64,000 nt of DNA from Lasiosphaeria ovina (Eukaryota; Ascomycota; Sordariomycetes; Sordariales; Lasiosphaeriaceae). The notes under the pieces were generated by a model. It did not search any database and was not told where the DNA came from. It saw only the letters and a list, made by a program, of their open reading frames with translations. The stretch covers positions 2,490,001 to 2,554,000 of the forward strand of contig JAULSN010000004.1 of NCBI GenBank assembly GCA_033439765.1, read 5' to 3'. This document shows, in pieces, positions 22,605-33,057 of this stretch (within the stretch, counting starts at the first letter, position 1; the number at the start of each line of letters is the position of its first letter). A program made the position numbers and the translations under genes.

Positions 22605-23055
22605 AGCCGGAGGTGGCGTAGAGAGGCTGTCTCTTCTCTTTTACCGTGAGGGTGCCGAATGTTTTTCGAACGCTGATTGGCCAGTTTACGTCCGTGTCGA
22701 AATGGACAACGGGGACTGGTCGATCGGACAATCCTCGGATTCCTTAAGCCGTGGAATACCGAGCGTAGCGCCCCCGGAGGGCTGCCGTTCAGCGACCCCT
22801 TCCTGACTTGCCAGGTAGCTTATTTTAACGATCAATTTTACACAGGTCCGTGGGTCACTAACAGAGGGAAAGAGAGGCCCGTTTTTGGATCCCCAGTAAC
22901 CCCGGTTTTTGACCCCCTCTACCTCGTAGGGCAAGCTTCTAGGGATATGTTTGTCTGCAGGGTAGACGAAAACACCGTTGAATTTGCGGCACACTGTTAA
23001 GATGACCGTTTCGCCAGCTTCGCCGTTGCGGCGGCAGCGCAGTCTATTCAAGGGG
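22605..23055 (+). repeat. Dispersed repeat, longest copy (reference unit)
   Basis: Longest visible copy of a dispersed family. Its first ~215 bases match, in inverted orientation, 51487-51755; its middle (about 22846-22945, with AACAGAGGGAAAGAG and CCCCCTCTACCTCG) matches 32345-32425; its last ~110 bases match 7161-7275. The order of the matching parts shows that this is a single unit of at least 450 bases. No coding capacity, terminal inverted repeat or target duplication is evident. It abuts degenerate gene fragments, which fits a transposon-derived accessory region. Confidence 0.85.
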
Positions 23056-23662
23056 AGCTAGGCCTCTCTCCTGTTGGCAGCTCTCGCTGTCGCAGACATT
23101 GAGCAAAAAGCATCCGAGTCGCGCCAAAATGTCCCGACGCCGCGTTATCATTCTCAGTAACCCTGTCAAGTTGCGCGACCATGAAGAGCGACAACGAAAA
23201 GCGGACGAGGACGATGAGTTACTCGCAGACGATAATTTCGATCGCAGGCGGAAAGTATGTTCTCGTCTGCAAGAAGAGCGGGTTCGCGTATGGCAAGCGA
23301 TGCGGCTGTAAGTACCTACCTAATCTCGTTAACGATAAGATATTAGATTCGTTGAGAAGTATAAGGGCGGAGGCTTTGACTAGATTTGGTTGGTTCTTTG
23401 CAACGACCAGAAACGCGAAAAGACTATAATAAAGTCGTACTTTCGAGATTATGTTGAGTCGTCGCGGATAACCCGCCCGGCCCTCGGGGATGGGGACGAC
23501 GAAGGCGAGACTATCCAGACGATTACTTGCACGAAGACCGTAATATTGCATTGGAAGAGCTTGGTTGCAGAGGCGGACAACACGATCCTCAGAGAAAAGA
23601 GGCGCGACGACCCCAGCAAACGTGGGCTATGGAAGTTGAGGTGGGATAAAGGCGAATCTCCT

Positions 23663-24789
23663 CTACCTCCCACTCTTCCTCGCCAGCAGCATCGCCAAAT
23701 AATAAGGGTGTTTGAGGATTGTCGCACAATTGCGGAGCCCCACGAGAGGGGAGCCTCGATTCTCCGTTACATGATAACCTTTTCCGTGCTTTGCACATGG
23801 GACCCAAGTGAATTGAAGCTGGATGGTCTGTACCCCGTCCAGTGTAACGCGCTTGAAGACCGCGTCTCTAACGGGCCATTCCTCGAACTTTGCGGCAGGG
23901 GCTTTGACTGTCTCCTCTTCCAAGATGGACCCCCATGAAGATGGCGGGCTGGGAATTCTACGTTGTATCCGGCGCTTCCGGGGTTGGGATGACCTCTGAA
24001 TTTGTCGTGATCGGGAGTCGGCGTAATGTGTCTGCTGCTGAGCAACCGTTCCGCCGCTTGCAAGGATCGAAGTGCTTATCCTGCGGCGCTTGCGTCGTGG
24101 CGGCTGGACGATATCATCATCCCGGCTATGCTCTGCGTCGCTATCCTTAATAGGACGATAGTCCTCCTCATCATTGGTATCGCAGTGTCGATGACGACCG
24201 ATGTCGCGCTGAGAGTTTCGGTCTTGGCTGCGGACGGCTGCACGGGTGGCTCGGCGCCAACCAGCTCACCCTCGTCACTGTCGCTGTCGCCTTCATTGGC
24301 CGAGTCACAGCAAAGGGTGCCCTCTCGACCACTGCTTCTTCTGGCTGAAGGAAGACAGTCCTTGTAATTGCCCGTCTTAGTACGATCCTCATCTTTCCGA
24401 GGCGGGCTCCGGCTGTTCAACAACTTCTCTGCCTCGTTGGAAGATCCACCACGCGGACTCTGGGAATGGCATAGTGGGTTGTTAGCCTTGGGCGACTCAG
24501 CATTTCCGCCGTTGGCGCGGCTCGACAATCCGGGGTGCCTGGGGCACCCGAGACCCTGTCTACAAGAGATCCCCACGCACTGGAGCGAATGGCCGGAGTC
24601 GTTCTGTGGCATCGCGGAGCAGAGGTCAACGCTACCTGCACGGCATGTTGAAGACTGAGGTATCGGAAAGGCCGCTGACGAAAGAGACAACGACGGCGTC
24701 GTCAGAGACTGGGAAGCTTGGAGAGACAAAGGGGCCGAGGCTCCTGTGGATTGCTGGGTAGGTGATTGCGATCGTGTGGTCGACCGCAT
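23663..24789 (-). pseudogene. Fragment of a multi-copy fungal gene family (Myb-like family type)
   Basis: On the minus strand one frame is open without a start codon from 24265 to a TAG at 23663-23665. It reads an acidic stretch EEDYRPIKDSDAEHSRDDD, a basic cluster PPRRKRRR, then FEEWPVRDAVFKRVTLDGVQ followed by FTWVPCAKHG. From memory this order occurs in variable fungal proteins that end in a Myb/SANT-like region; that region is missing here because of the stop. Upstream of 24265 the likely coding sequence moves to another frame (Ser/Asp-rich, 24076-24789), with no clean intron between them. I therefore call it a truncated, probably non-functional copy. Longer open frames on the plus strand (23390-23938) are probably shadows. 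Confidence 0.4.
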
Positions 24790-25010
24790 CTAGCGGGGCA
24801 GGTTCGTTATCCTCAAGGAGGTGTACGACCAGGAGACGCCGACCGACTTTCGCCAGTGGTGGCTCGACCGGCGCGACGGGGTCCGTTGGTACAACTTCCG
24901 GTGCGCGATCCTGGTCCTCGCCGTGCAGCCTTTTTGGGGTTTATTCAGTGTATTGAAGGCGGTATTCAGGCGTACTACACTGTTAAAGGGCTACCTAACA
25001 ATGGCGGATG
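24775..25010 (+). pseudogene. C-terminal remnant of a fungal membrane-tailed protein, frameshifted
   Basis: One frame reads VILKEVYDQETPTDFRQWW, then DRRDGVRWYNF and a hydrophobic CAILVLAV. About 24940 the reading continues in a second frame as FLGFIQCIEGGIQAYYTVKG. Together these resemble, from memory, the conserved end of a fungal family with the pattern EVYD...DRRD..W...(membrane segment)..Q..YK. The switch of frame within the hydrophobic segment, and the absence of any upstream body of the gene, mark it as a decayed fragment. Confidence 0.4.
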
Positions 25011-25079
25011 AATTTGGGAAGCGGGCTTTCTGTATTTATTATTGTTCGAAGCAAACCTATTCATCTACGTAAGCAGTTG

Positions 25080-25445
25080 CTAGAAAAAAACACAGCGTTT
25101 TGTCCATTTATTAGCAGCTGAATGGGCGCGAACAGAGGTGCTTACCGACTGCAACCTGCGGATCGGTGGGAGATCGAGCAACTGGCCGGATCTGTGACTG
25201 CAGAATGCTGCCGGTCTTTTCCCCTCAGGCACCTTAACAGCCAATAATGAATGGAGCTTTGGGAGAAATCGATCCCTCGTCAGGGGCCGGAATCTTAGAC
25301 CGCCTGTTCTTTTTCCTTTTTTCATCATCACAGCACTCGCTTCCTCTGGAATGATGACACTGTTGTTCACTGGCCCGTCCGTAGAAACTGACGTATAACT
25401 ATCGGGATCATTGGGAAACGCCAGATATTCCGCAACAGAAAGCAT
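25080..25445 (-). CDS. Orphan open frame, 121 aa, doubtful
   Basis: ATG-started frame with a serine/proline-rich N-terminus (MLSVAEYLAFPNDPDS) and a basic middle. I do not recognise it, and no intron or neighbour supports it. It sits between a gene fragment and the broken kinase, so it may be a relic or a chance frame. Confidence 0.18.
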   Translation of the reverse strand: MLSVAEYLAFPNDPDSYTSVSTDGPVNNSVIIPEEASAVMMKKGKRTGGLRFRPLTRDRFLPKLHSLLAVKVPEGKRPAAFCSHRSGQLLDLPPIRRLQSVSTSVRAHSAANKWTKRCVFF

Positions 25446-25642
25446 GTGTAATGTTAGCTCGAAACGAAATAACGTATTAAGTGCCTAGCATGCCCCTGCC
25501 ACAGTCTAAAGCACGTTCATGGTCAAGAGTGGATTCGTTCAAGTTATCCAATATTCTCCCCAGCACCTATGCAGCGCTGGCATTAATAGGGTCTAGCATA
25601 ACAATGGAGTAGACAAGAAAGCTCTTCACTCTTCTGTATTGG

Positions 25643-27214
25643 TCACATCTGGGGACTTTTTCCAAGCCAAAGGTGGTAATAGACTGCCGCCGTACTCGGT
25701 CTCTCCTCTGGTATCCAGCGCAACAGGGATTGCACGAAGTCGAGAAACTGGTCCCTGTCCGGCCCTTGTTCCATTGTCGTTACAAGAGACTCTAGGCTCC
25801 GGGCCTCGGGTATCGCAACGACTCCTCTCCAGGTGCCTGGTTCAGGGGGGGAAATGATGTGTTAGAATGTAGCATTGCACTGTGTGCAGTTCCTGTAGAG
25901 AACGTACCATCAGCATCCCAATATTTCCTCGACTTCTCGCTCCTTTTCAGCAGCTCCGGTTGACCAAATGGTGAGCTTCGTTCAGTTCTTTGTTGTCGGC
26001 GTCGTAGATGGTAAACAAAGGCTTTGGCTCAAGTAGATTCCAAGCCTAGCAGAATCGGATTTCCATTATTAGCCATCAGCTTCAAACACGAGAGGCGAAG
26101 TTTGTCCTACCAGAAGCCCGACGCTCCACATGTCGATGGCCCAGTCCCAGTCCACGTCAAGCAGGATTTCGGGTGCTCGGTGCTGAATGGGCATGGCAAC
26201 CCCTTTGTGTTCGTCGCCGATACGGGCTTCGCCAAAGTCGCAAAGGTACAGCGGCCCGTGCCCTGCCATAAGAAGCTGGGAATCGTGAATGGTGAGCTCA
26301 TCGCTGACTTGCTTCCTTGCCGATGGCCTGGTCAGTTCGGCCTCCGCGAAATGTTCCAAATATGAGTCATCGCTAATGCCAACGAGAAGGTTACCGGCAT
26401 GGACGTCTATCTACCTGGATTGTTAGTATGGGTGGAGATGGATTATGGATGGGGCACGTGCCACTATGAACAACATTGGCAACACCATGGAGGAAGTCCA
26501 AGGCCAACAAGACTTGAGGGAGGGCCGCTTTGGCAAGCTCAACATCGAAGACGCCTGTCGGCATCTTTTCTTGCAAGGCCCTCAGACTCAGGCTCATAGG
26601 GGGGAGAACAAGGACCTCGTGGGTGCCGTGTGGGCCTTCAATTCTGAAGGCATCGTCCACCATCCGAATATGGTTTCGGCCCTCATGCTCGGAGTCGAAG
26701 GTCTTCAGGTATCGGAGGATGTCAACCTCGCGGACGTGAGGGAGCAAGTTGACATGGATCTTTAGCGTGACGTAATGATGGTGACTTGACAGCAAAAAAA
26801 AATTAAGTAGCCGTAATTGGGTTAAAAGCGAAATTCATGTAAGTACGCTCACACAAGGTCATGACAAAGCCAGGTTGTTGCAGTGGTGCCGTAGCCCAAT
26901 TTGGCGACGACCTGATATCGATCGTGAATGACTTGGCCAATGCGGGCGGGATAGAAAATTTTCGGGTCATAGAATGGCAGGTTCTCTTCCTCGACCTTGA
27001 TGGAAGGGTCGATGATCTCGAAACCGCTTGACGGGAATTTCCGAGGCAGAAGTGGTGGCCTCTGGCTCGGTGAGCTGGAACTGGAACTGTAAGCTCGAGT
27101 GGGGGCGGCCATTGCGAGAAGAGGCTGAAGCGATGTTATTGCAGCTGGAGTCGTCTGGCGAAGAAAATGCCTTGCCGAGATAAAGTGGAAGGTGAGAAAA
27201 CGCTTAGGTATCAT
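25643..27214 (-). pseudogene. SRPK-like Ser/Thr protein kinase, broken by a frameshift
   Basis: SR-protein-kinase-type fungal kinase. Exons on the minus strand: 27214-26853, 26784-26465, 26406-26111, 26045-25908 and 25836-25643. It reads FYPARIGQVIHDRYQVVAKLGYG (glycine loop written in part), VTLKIHVN (ATP lysine), VDILRYL, a catalytic loop HNDVHAGN formed across an intron, CDFGEARIGD (DFG) and APEILLDVDWDWAIDMWSVG. In exon 4 the frame of KELNEAHHL must give way to QPELLKRSEKSRKYWDAD in another frame. The exon is 138 nt, whereas the flanking intron phases demand 3n+1, and the usual 7-8 residues between these blocks are missing. A small frame-disrupting deletion is the simplest reading. The C-terminal exon (WRGVVAIPEARS...RWIPEERPST) is otherwise well preserved, so the lesion is recent or there is a sequencing error. 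The starts at 27214 or the later MAAPTRAY are both possible; the N-terminus could be a mitochondrial-type presequence. Confidence 0.72.
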
Positions 27215-27485
27215 ATCTTATTGAGACAAGACGATACGGGGCGGCTGAAGAACATGTTGCAAGAATGAAAGCCGCTTGCTGCCTGCTGCCCGGAAGTCCT
27301 GAAAGACGGTGTTTGGAGCGAGCCAACAGCACTCTGTTCCCCGGAACGGGCAGGGTTTGATTGGCTCACAGCCCCACTTCGGCGCGCGCAGTCCATGCCT
27401 CAAGCACAGTAGTTGCAGCCCCACACTAGGTTTCCGCACTGTGTTGTACCACGGTAATCACATAACATAAACGTGTCACAACAGC

Positions 27486-27681
27486 CACTAACGTACATTA
27501 TAAGCAAGTGTCCCATATAAGCGAGTGACCCATCTTAACGAAATTTGGTAGAGCTGCAAGCAGAAACATGATAAGAAATTAATAAGACCCCTAAGAACTT
27601 CCTACCACATATTTGCTTGCAGCTCCACCAAACCTTGTTAAGGTCGGTCACTCGCTTATATGCTTGTAACCTACGTTAGTG
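27486..27681. mobile_element. MITE-like element with ~80-bp terminal inverted repeats
   Basis: The left end CACTAACGTACATTATAAGC and the reverse complement of the right end CACTAACGTAGGTTACAAGC match, and similarity continues inward through ATATAAGCGAGTGACC and GAGCTGCAAGCA for about 80 bases on each side, leaving a small AT-rich core. The left arm has a short internal duplication. There is no coding capacity. Size (196 bp) and structure fit a miniature inverted-repeat element, probably mobilised by a DNA transposase such as Tc1/mariner type (inference). I could not see an unambiguous target-site duplication. Confidence 0.8.
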
Positions 27682-28267
27682 ACCAAAGGGGATCCATCGC
27701 CTATTTATGGTTTAACGGGACTAATTACAGAGCAACGCCCGAGAATGTTCTACGGAAAAGTGTTAACCGTGGACTTCGCCTTGCAGTGGACGGGCCTTTA
27801 GACCCAACGGGCCAACAATGCTGTGGTTGTCTCAAGCTTCTAGCTTGTCCGGCGAATGAACCAAATGGAGAGGCTCAACCTAAATCGACCAGGCCGGCAT
27901 TGCCGCCTGGCTGAGGCTCTAAGCCTTTGAGTATGGCCTGTTCTGACCGACGGCCCAGCCAGTATGTCAATTTCTGGGCTTAGCGGTTAATTATTCTGGG
28001 TCGGTCGAGGGCCCAGGTCGGAATATAGCAGCCGTCACGGTGATGCCTCGTGGAATCCCCTGGGTATATAGTCTGTCGTTTAGTTGCACCTTGTGCCAAT
28101 ATTCTCTAAGGAAGCTCAACACATGCATCCAATACATCTAGTCAGCTCATCTGGAAAAACACTCTTGAATTGCCCTTCTTCATCCTGCACAACAGTTACG
28201 CTTCCGCTTCCAAGAGCAGTCTTTTCATTCTAGTCCCACTTCGCCTATTTCCTCAAACCATCGCATC

Positions 28268-28426
28268 ATGTCTGGAAGAAGGGCTGCCAATGCGGCTTTG
28301 AAAATCGTAGGCAAAGTCACGCTCGACGACGTCAAGAAGGCTAATGGCGCCGACGGCAACACATGGGTCAACGCCATCATAGCTGCTGGCGCTGCTGCAC
28401 GGGCCAAGGTTAGTAGAACATTATAG
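28268..28426 (+). CDS. Small orphan protein (52 aa), possible first exon
   Basis: Begins MSGRRAANAALKIVGKVTLD and continues with an alanine-rich end, NAIIAAGAAARAK, where a donor-like GTTAGT follows; unspliced it stops at 28426. A pyrimidine-rich leader precedes the ATG. Amphipathic composition suggests a real peptide, but there is no family match that I can name. A second frame at 28665-28868 (MSTAFLAGKKRKVSSHV) could be a later exon or a separate chance frame; I could not join them with certainty. Confidence 0.28.
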   Translation: MSGRRAANAALKIVGKVTLDDVKKANGADGNTWVNAIIAAGAAARAKVSRTL

Positions 28427-28869
28427 CAATCGCGTTTTTTCCGTACTTATTGGCACGTCCCTTTTAACCCACCAAAAATCCAATTAATTAGGACCCAACC
28501 ATCGATTCCATCACAATCATATAAGCCTCCGCCATCTACCCACCATCTACGATACACGCTCCTTGTATCGATGCCAAAGGCGAAAAATCAACTAATTATC
28601 ATAATTACTCCGCAGGGGCTCTAAGGCTCACTAGTCCCACATAGTCAGCAGTCATTCTAACATCATGAGCACGGCCTTCTTAGCAGGAAAGAAGAGAAAG
28701 GTCTCTAGCCATGTTCACCTGAACAAGCCACCCGAGTGGAGCAAAGAATTTGGTGACGATCCCGCCGAAGCTTCCAGCTACCAGGCCGAAGCGTCGGGGT
28801 CCGGGTATGCTGGTCCTACGGGTACGCCGAGGATTCCGGGTACGCTGCGGCTTCCGCGGCTCCTGTGAG

Positions 28870-29796
28870 GCTGCAGTGGCGTCTAACTAACAGTGGTGGC
28901 GTTGAGTGGTGGAACGGGGAAGACTGGGAGGCTGCGGAGTGGTTCGACGATTATCAATAGTGGATGGCATACTACAATGGCCAGTGGCAGGTTCTGGAAT
29001 AAATCCAGAGTGGTGTTATAAGCCTGAAGGGTTGGTTCTTGTGAGTTTGGGAGTGCGTACGAGGCCACATGGGATTTTGTACTGGAGGGAATTTTGTGTT
29101 GGGGTGGGTTTTTGGATAGGTAGTATAGTTTGGTTGTCTTATATTTATTCTAAGTATTCCAATATCAAACTTCCGTTTCGTGAAAAAGGGAGACGAGGGA
29201 AAATTATGGGTTGGCTTTATTGGTTCTATTGTTAATTCTAGTCCATTGCGTAGAGGTAACTAACACTTTGGTCATCATCCCGTACACCAAAGACCGAATT
29301 TAGCTTTACTACTTACGTAGCCAAGAGCTGTCAAATAATAGCGGATAAATGTCGAGGGGGGCGATATCTTAATAAGAAGTCAGTTAACTTCTCTAGTTTA
29401 TCCGCAATATAAAATCATCCTTATGCAGCGCTAAGCACAATAGAGAAAAGGTGTTAATTAGTAAGAATATAGGTGAATACAAAAAATAAAGATTTGTACC
29501 TGTTGGAATGACGCGCATGTTGTAAGGGGAAGGCAGGTACGCCCGATCAAGGTGGTCACAATAGAAGCAGTAGGTAGGCAGAGCAAGAAGTGGTATTGGC
29601 TAAAGACTTCAACCTGGCCCTCGCAAAGGAAGGTGGGCGAGGGCCGCATCTATATGTAGGCTCAGGGCCTTTGTTGAGGCTCCGCGGGCGTGGCGCCACG
29701 GTGTGGCGCTTGTGGCGCGGCCAGTTGTGCGTGCCTTCGAGGGCTGCGCAGCGAGGGCTGCGCAGGGCCCTTTGAGGGCCTTTGTTGCGCAGGGCC
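28870..29796. other. Degenerate intergenic DNA
   Basis: No supportable gene. AT content rises around 29.0-29.6 kb. The segment 29620-29745 is a divergent partial copy of the GC-rich tandem repeat that follows. Confidence 0.35.
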
Positions 29797-30066
29797 TTTG
29801 AGGCTCTGCGAGTGTGGCGCTGCCGTGTGGCGTTGGTGGCGCAGATGACACAGCGCGCATCGGCTTTGGGCCCGGGCTTCGCACAGGAAGGTGGGCGAGG
29901 GCCGGGGCCGCATGCTCGGGGGTCCTTTTCCTTTGAGGCTCTGCGAGTGTGGCGCTGCCGTGTGGCGTTGGTGGCGCAGATGACACAGCGCGCATCGGCT
30001 TTGGGCCCGGGCTTCGCACAGGAAGGTGGGCGAGGGCCGGGGCCGCATGCTCGGGGGTCCTTTTCC
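29797..30066. repeat. GC-rich tandem repeat, period 135 bp, two near-identical units
   Basis: Two consecutive units, 29797-29931 and 29932-30066, each starting TTTGAGGCTCTGCGAGTGTG, are almost identical, and a more divergent partial unit lies upstream. The period is a multiple of three, so reading frames repeat a 45-residue peptide and stay open on both strands (for example 29556-30083 minus and 29782-30180 plus). GC content is sharply higher than in the surrounding DNA. There is no start context or intron pattern that would make any of these frames a convincing gene. Confidence 0.88.
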
Positions 30067-33057
30067 TTACACATGTCAGTCAAGGGAGCCTGCGGCTCTG
30101 CGACCCAGCCACGCAGTGGCTGTGGTGGCGCAGAGCAGGATATATATACCGGCCTACGGCCGCCTGCTCAGGGCAACTAGATCTACACACACAACGAATC
30201 CATCACTTGAACCACCAGCTTTTCGGCGTACAGTAACGCCCTGTTGATTCCAGTACCGGTACCCTGGTGATTCCAATAGTACCAGCGTAGTTAGGTAGTC
30301 CAGATACCTAAATATGAAATTCAGGTTAGTTGGGACACGCTAGGCGTTCCGTAAGTGTATAAACAGGTGATATTAACTCAAGATCAAATAGAGTGTTCAG
30401 TGGCTTACCTCCAGAAGAATCAAGCACGTTCAGGGTAAAAATTATTAATATTTCGAAGTAAAAGCGGGCGGGTTTAATTAGGATCATTTCTACCAGCACT
30501 TGGGGGGGGGCAAATATGTGAAAACGATATAATGGGGCTATCTAATTGCCCCTGTAAGGCTGTCAGCAACTTATGCTATTGGACATGGCCTTTGGCATGG
30601 AGTGACGGCCCCAGAGGCAATATCTGCCATCTCTAAGAAGTAGGGTCGAATGGCGGGAAAAGAAGTACGGTCGGTGACCACCTCTTTTCATGAATCCTAT
30701 TGGAGCTATATTGAGGACGCTTCGGCGGGAGGAAGGTAGGAAACTGGTGAGACTGGTGATGCATCGCCAATTACAATCCTCCCACTTATACGGCTGCTCG
30801 GAAACTCGGAGTTGGCAGAGCGCTCCATGGCAACGGATCGCCGGAAAGTCGTTCAATTTTGATCCTGTCCTTAGTATAGCGGTTCTCACGTATCCAGGCA
30901 TCCGCTTGCGCAAGGGGTGTTTCCTTACGGATCTTCCCGAGAAAATCGTGAATCTTTCTAGCAACTCTCTTATAATCTGGACATTCAGGGCTGCTGAATT
31001 TGTTCATCAGGACGTGGGGCCGATCAAGCGGTAGTGGATGTAGAATAATGTCCAAGGTTGTTGAGGACTCGTCGACTAACTAGTAAGCGTTAAGAATAGC
31101 ACAAGGAGCTTTATTAGGCGATTTTTACCTATTTCTCTTGGCGGAGCTAGACTAGTAGCCAAGGAAATATTTTGTGCGGTAGACTCGTTTTTCCCTTTTC
31201 GTAGAAGTTGAACGCCTAATAAGGGTGACCGTTGCCCCGATATAACTACGTAAACTTACGTACAAGTATCTCAAGATCAAAGGTCGACCTTTCCACACTA
31301 CCAAGCAGCTTACTTGCTCCTCGACCTCGAATCACACCCCAGACGGTAAGACCAGGTTCAGCCAAGGCGGCTACATCTCGGAACGACGTTCCTCAGAACG
31401 GTATAGCAAGAAAGATAATTCCGCGCGTCGCTTCTTTAAGGGAGAGATATTCGTCGCCAGCGTCCACGAGAGCCTTCGCCAAGATAATCCCTCCGAGACA
31501 CGAAGCGATGAAGAAAATAGGCCAGCCTTCTCTTATCGCGTTCGTTACTAAGATTTCCCTTTAGATACCGTCAAATAGAAGCAGAGAATATTCCTCAATA
31601 GTTTTCTGGACCAAGTCTAATGGTTAGAGCAGGTCGGCGGGCCAGTCGCATATGAAGATACAAGCGGCTCCCACTTTGCTCGGGAGCATTCGCGGATCGG
31701 CTAGCCAGTTAACCTTATTATTGCGGTCACTAGGGTTTACCCATCCACGTATCTGGCGACTTCGTATCGAGGCCATAGATAGCAATAATATCGATATCGG
31801 TATCTATCTCATTCTTGTCAGGGTTAACTTGACAGAGGCGGACGCCTTTTTGCGTGGATTATTTAGGATCCGAAGTAGGCCCCGCCGGAGATAACGGTAC
31901 AGGGTTTAGACGAGTAGACGGGGGACAGACTCAAAGCCAAATGGCAACCGCACCGACGGGGAGACAGAGGGCGGCTGCCCATCCGGCCAAAGAGATGCGC
32001 TGGCTGAGGTTGATGGAAATCATGGCTCGACTACCAGCATAAGAGCTTGTATGGCCGAGACCGAGATTGGTACAAGTTGTTGGGTCGCGGATGCTGCGTA
32101 TCAGTGAATAGTGCGAGGCCATCCTAGTAGAGGCCGCTTCTTGGTCTTGGTGAGGTTGAGCTTTGGTGGACGACGGTGAAGCGCGGTGTGAGAAGTTGGG
32201 CGATCCAGGCTCAGCTTCTAGGCCCAAAACGCTATAGAGCGTCCATATCCAATCATTTCAGGGCCTCAATTCGCTGCCAATGCCAAGAAGAAGTGGGGAT
32301 TCTCTTCCGTTTGTGAGCACAACCGTTTTTTTAAACTAAAACGTGACACTAACAGAGGGAAAGAGGGTCCCGTTTTTGGACCCCAGGAGCCCCTGGTTTC
32401 TGACCCCCTCTACCTCGTTCTAGGGATTGGATTGTACGGTAGTCACCCTTCAGTCAGGCTCGCAATTTGCACTGCACTGCAGCGCCTTATCAGGCAACCA
32501 ACCTCTCCAGTGCGTAGGCGCCTGACCACCTGTAACCTGGAACTCGGGCGTGCTGGAAAATCAAAGTTCCGGGCTCTTTGTTTGGCCTGCACCGTAGGTT
32601 GGGTTCCGTCATCTTCCCCTCGCTTGATTGAGAACCTCGAGAGTAACCTTGATTCCTTATATATCGGACGGTTTTCTTGGCGGAGGCCTTTTTGGTGGCA
32701 AAACGTCTGGATACGCGCCACGCGGATTCCTTTTTACATTCTTGATTTTATTCTTTTCAATCGGCCCACACCTGCCGCAAGGAACTTACCTACCTTAACT
32801 TAGAAAAAACGCCGATTTACTACCTGGCTTGTTGATCAGGTTGCCTTGGAGAAAGAAATCCCCAAGATAGACGGACGGACCGTGCCCTGGGGTTTCCACC
32901 CACACTCACACCCACCCCCACCTCTCCTTTACCTACCTCGCCCAGGCAGGCAAGCCCCTCCTGTTTGGTCTTTGCGAATCGCAAACCAGCGAAACTCGTC
33001 GACACATCTCCCTCCTCATACTGCTTTCTTTGCCTTCGAGGCTGGTCAACCGCCACC
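30067..33057. other. Degenerate, transposon-like intergenic block
   Basis: Contains a dispersed-repeat fragment at 32345-32425 and several short frames (for example 30563-31055 minus, overlapping in two frames) that look like a decayed coding relic. AT-rich stretches with many TA dinucleotides at 30.3-31.8 kb would fit repeat-induced point mutation. The last 300 bases are C/T-rich and probably contain the UBC12 promoter. Confidence 0.35.
32345..32425 (+). repeat. Dispersed repeat fragment, copy C
   Basis: GACACTAACAGAGGGAAAGA followed by a CCCGTTTTTGGA...CCCCCTCTACCTCGTT segment matches the middle of the 22605-23055 unit with a few substitutions. It is an isolated internal fragment. Confidence 0.72.

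Noticed and set aside
23390..23938. A 182-codon plus-strand frame, at first suspected to be a second DUF3435 relic
   Set aside because: The overlapping minus-strand frame has the better protein character (acidic, basic and FEEWP blocks), and I could not support the DUF3435 resemblance.
29556..30083. A 175-codon frame through the 135-bp repeats
   Set aside because: Many frames are open on both strands because the unit has few stops; no start context or conserved motif.
30563..31055. Two overlapping minus-strand frames with protein-like stretches (KRVARKIHDFLGKIRKE)
   Set aside because: Frames are mutually shifted, with no recognisable family; kept only as part of the degenerate block.
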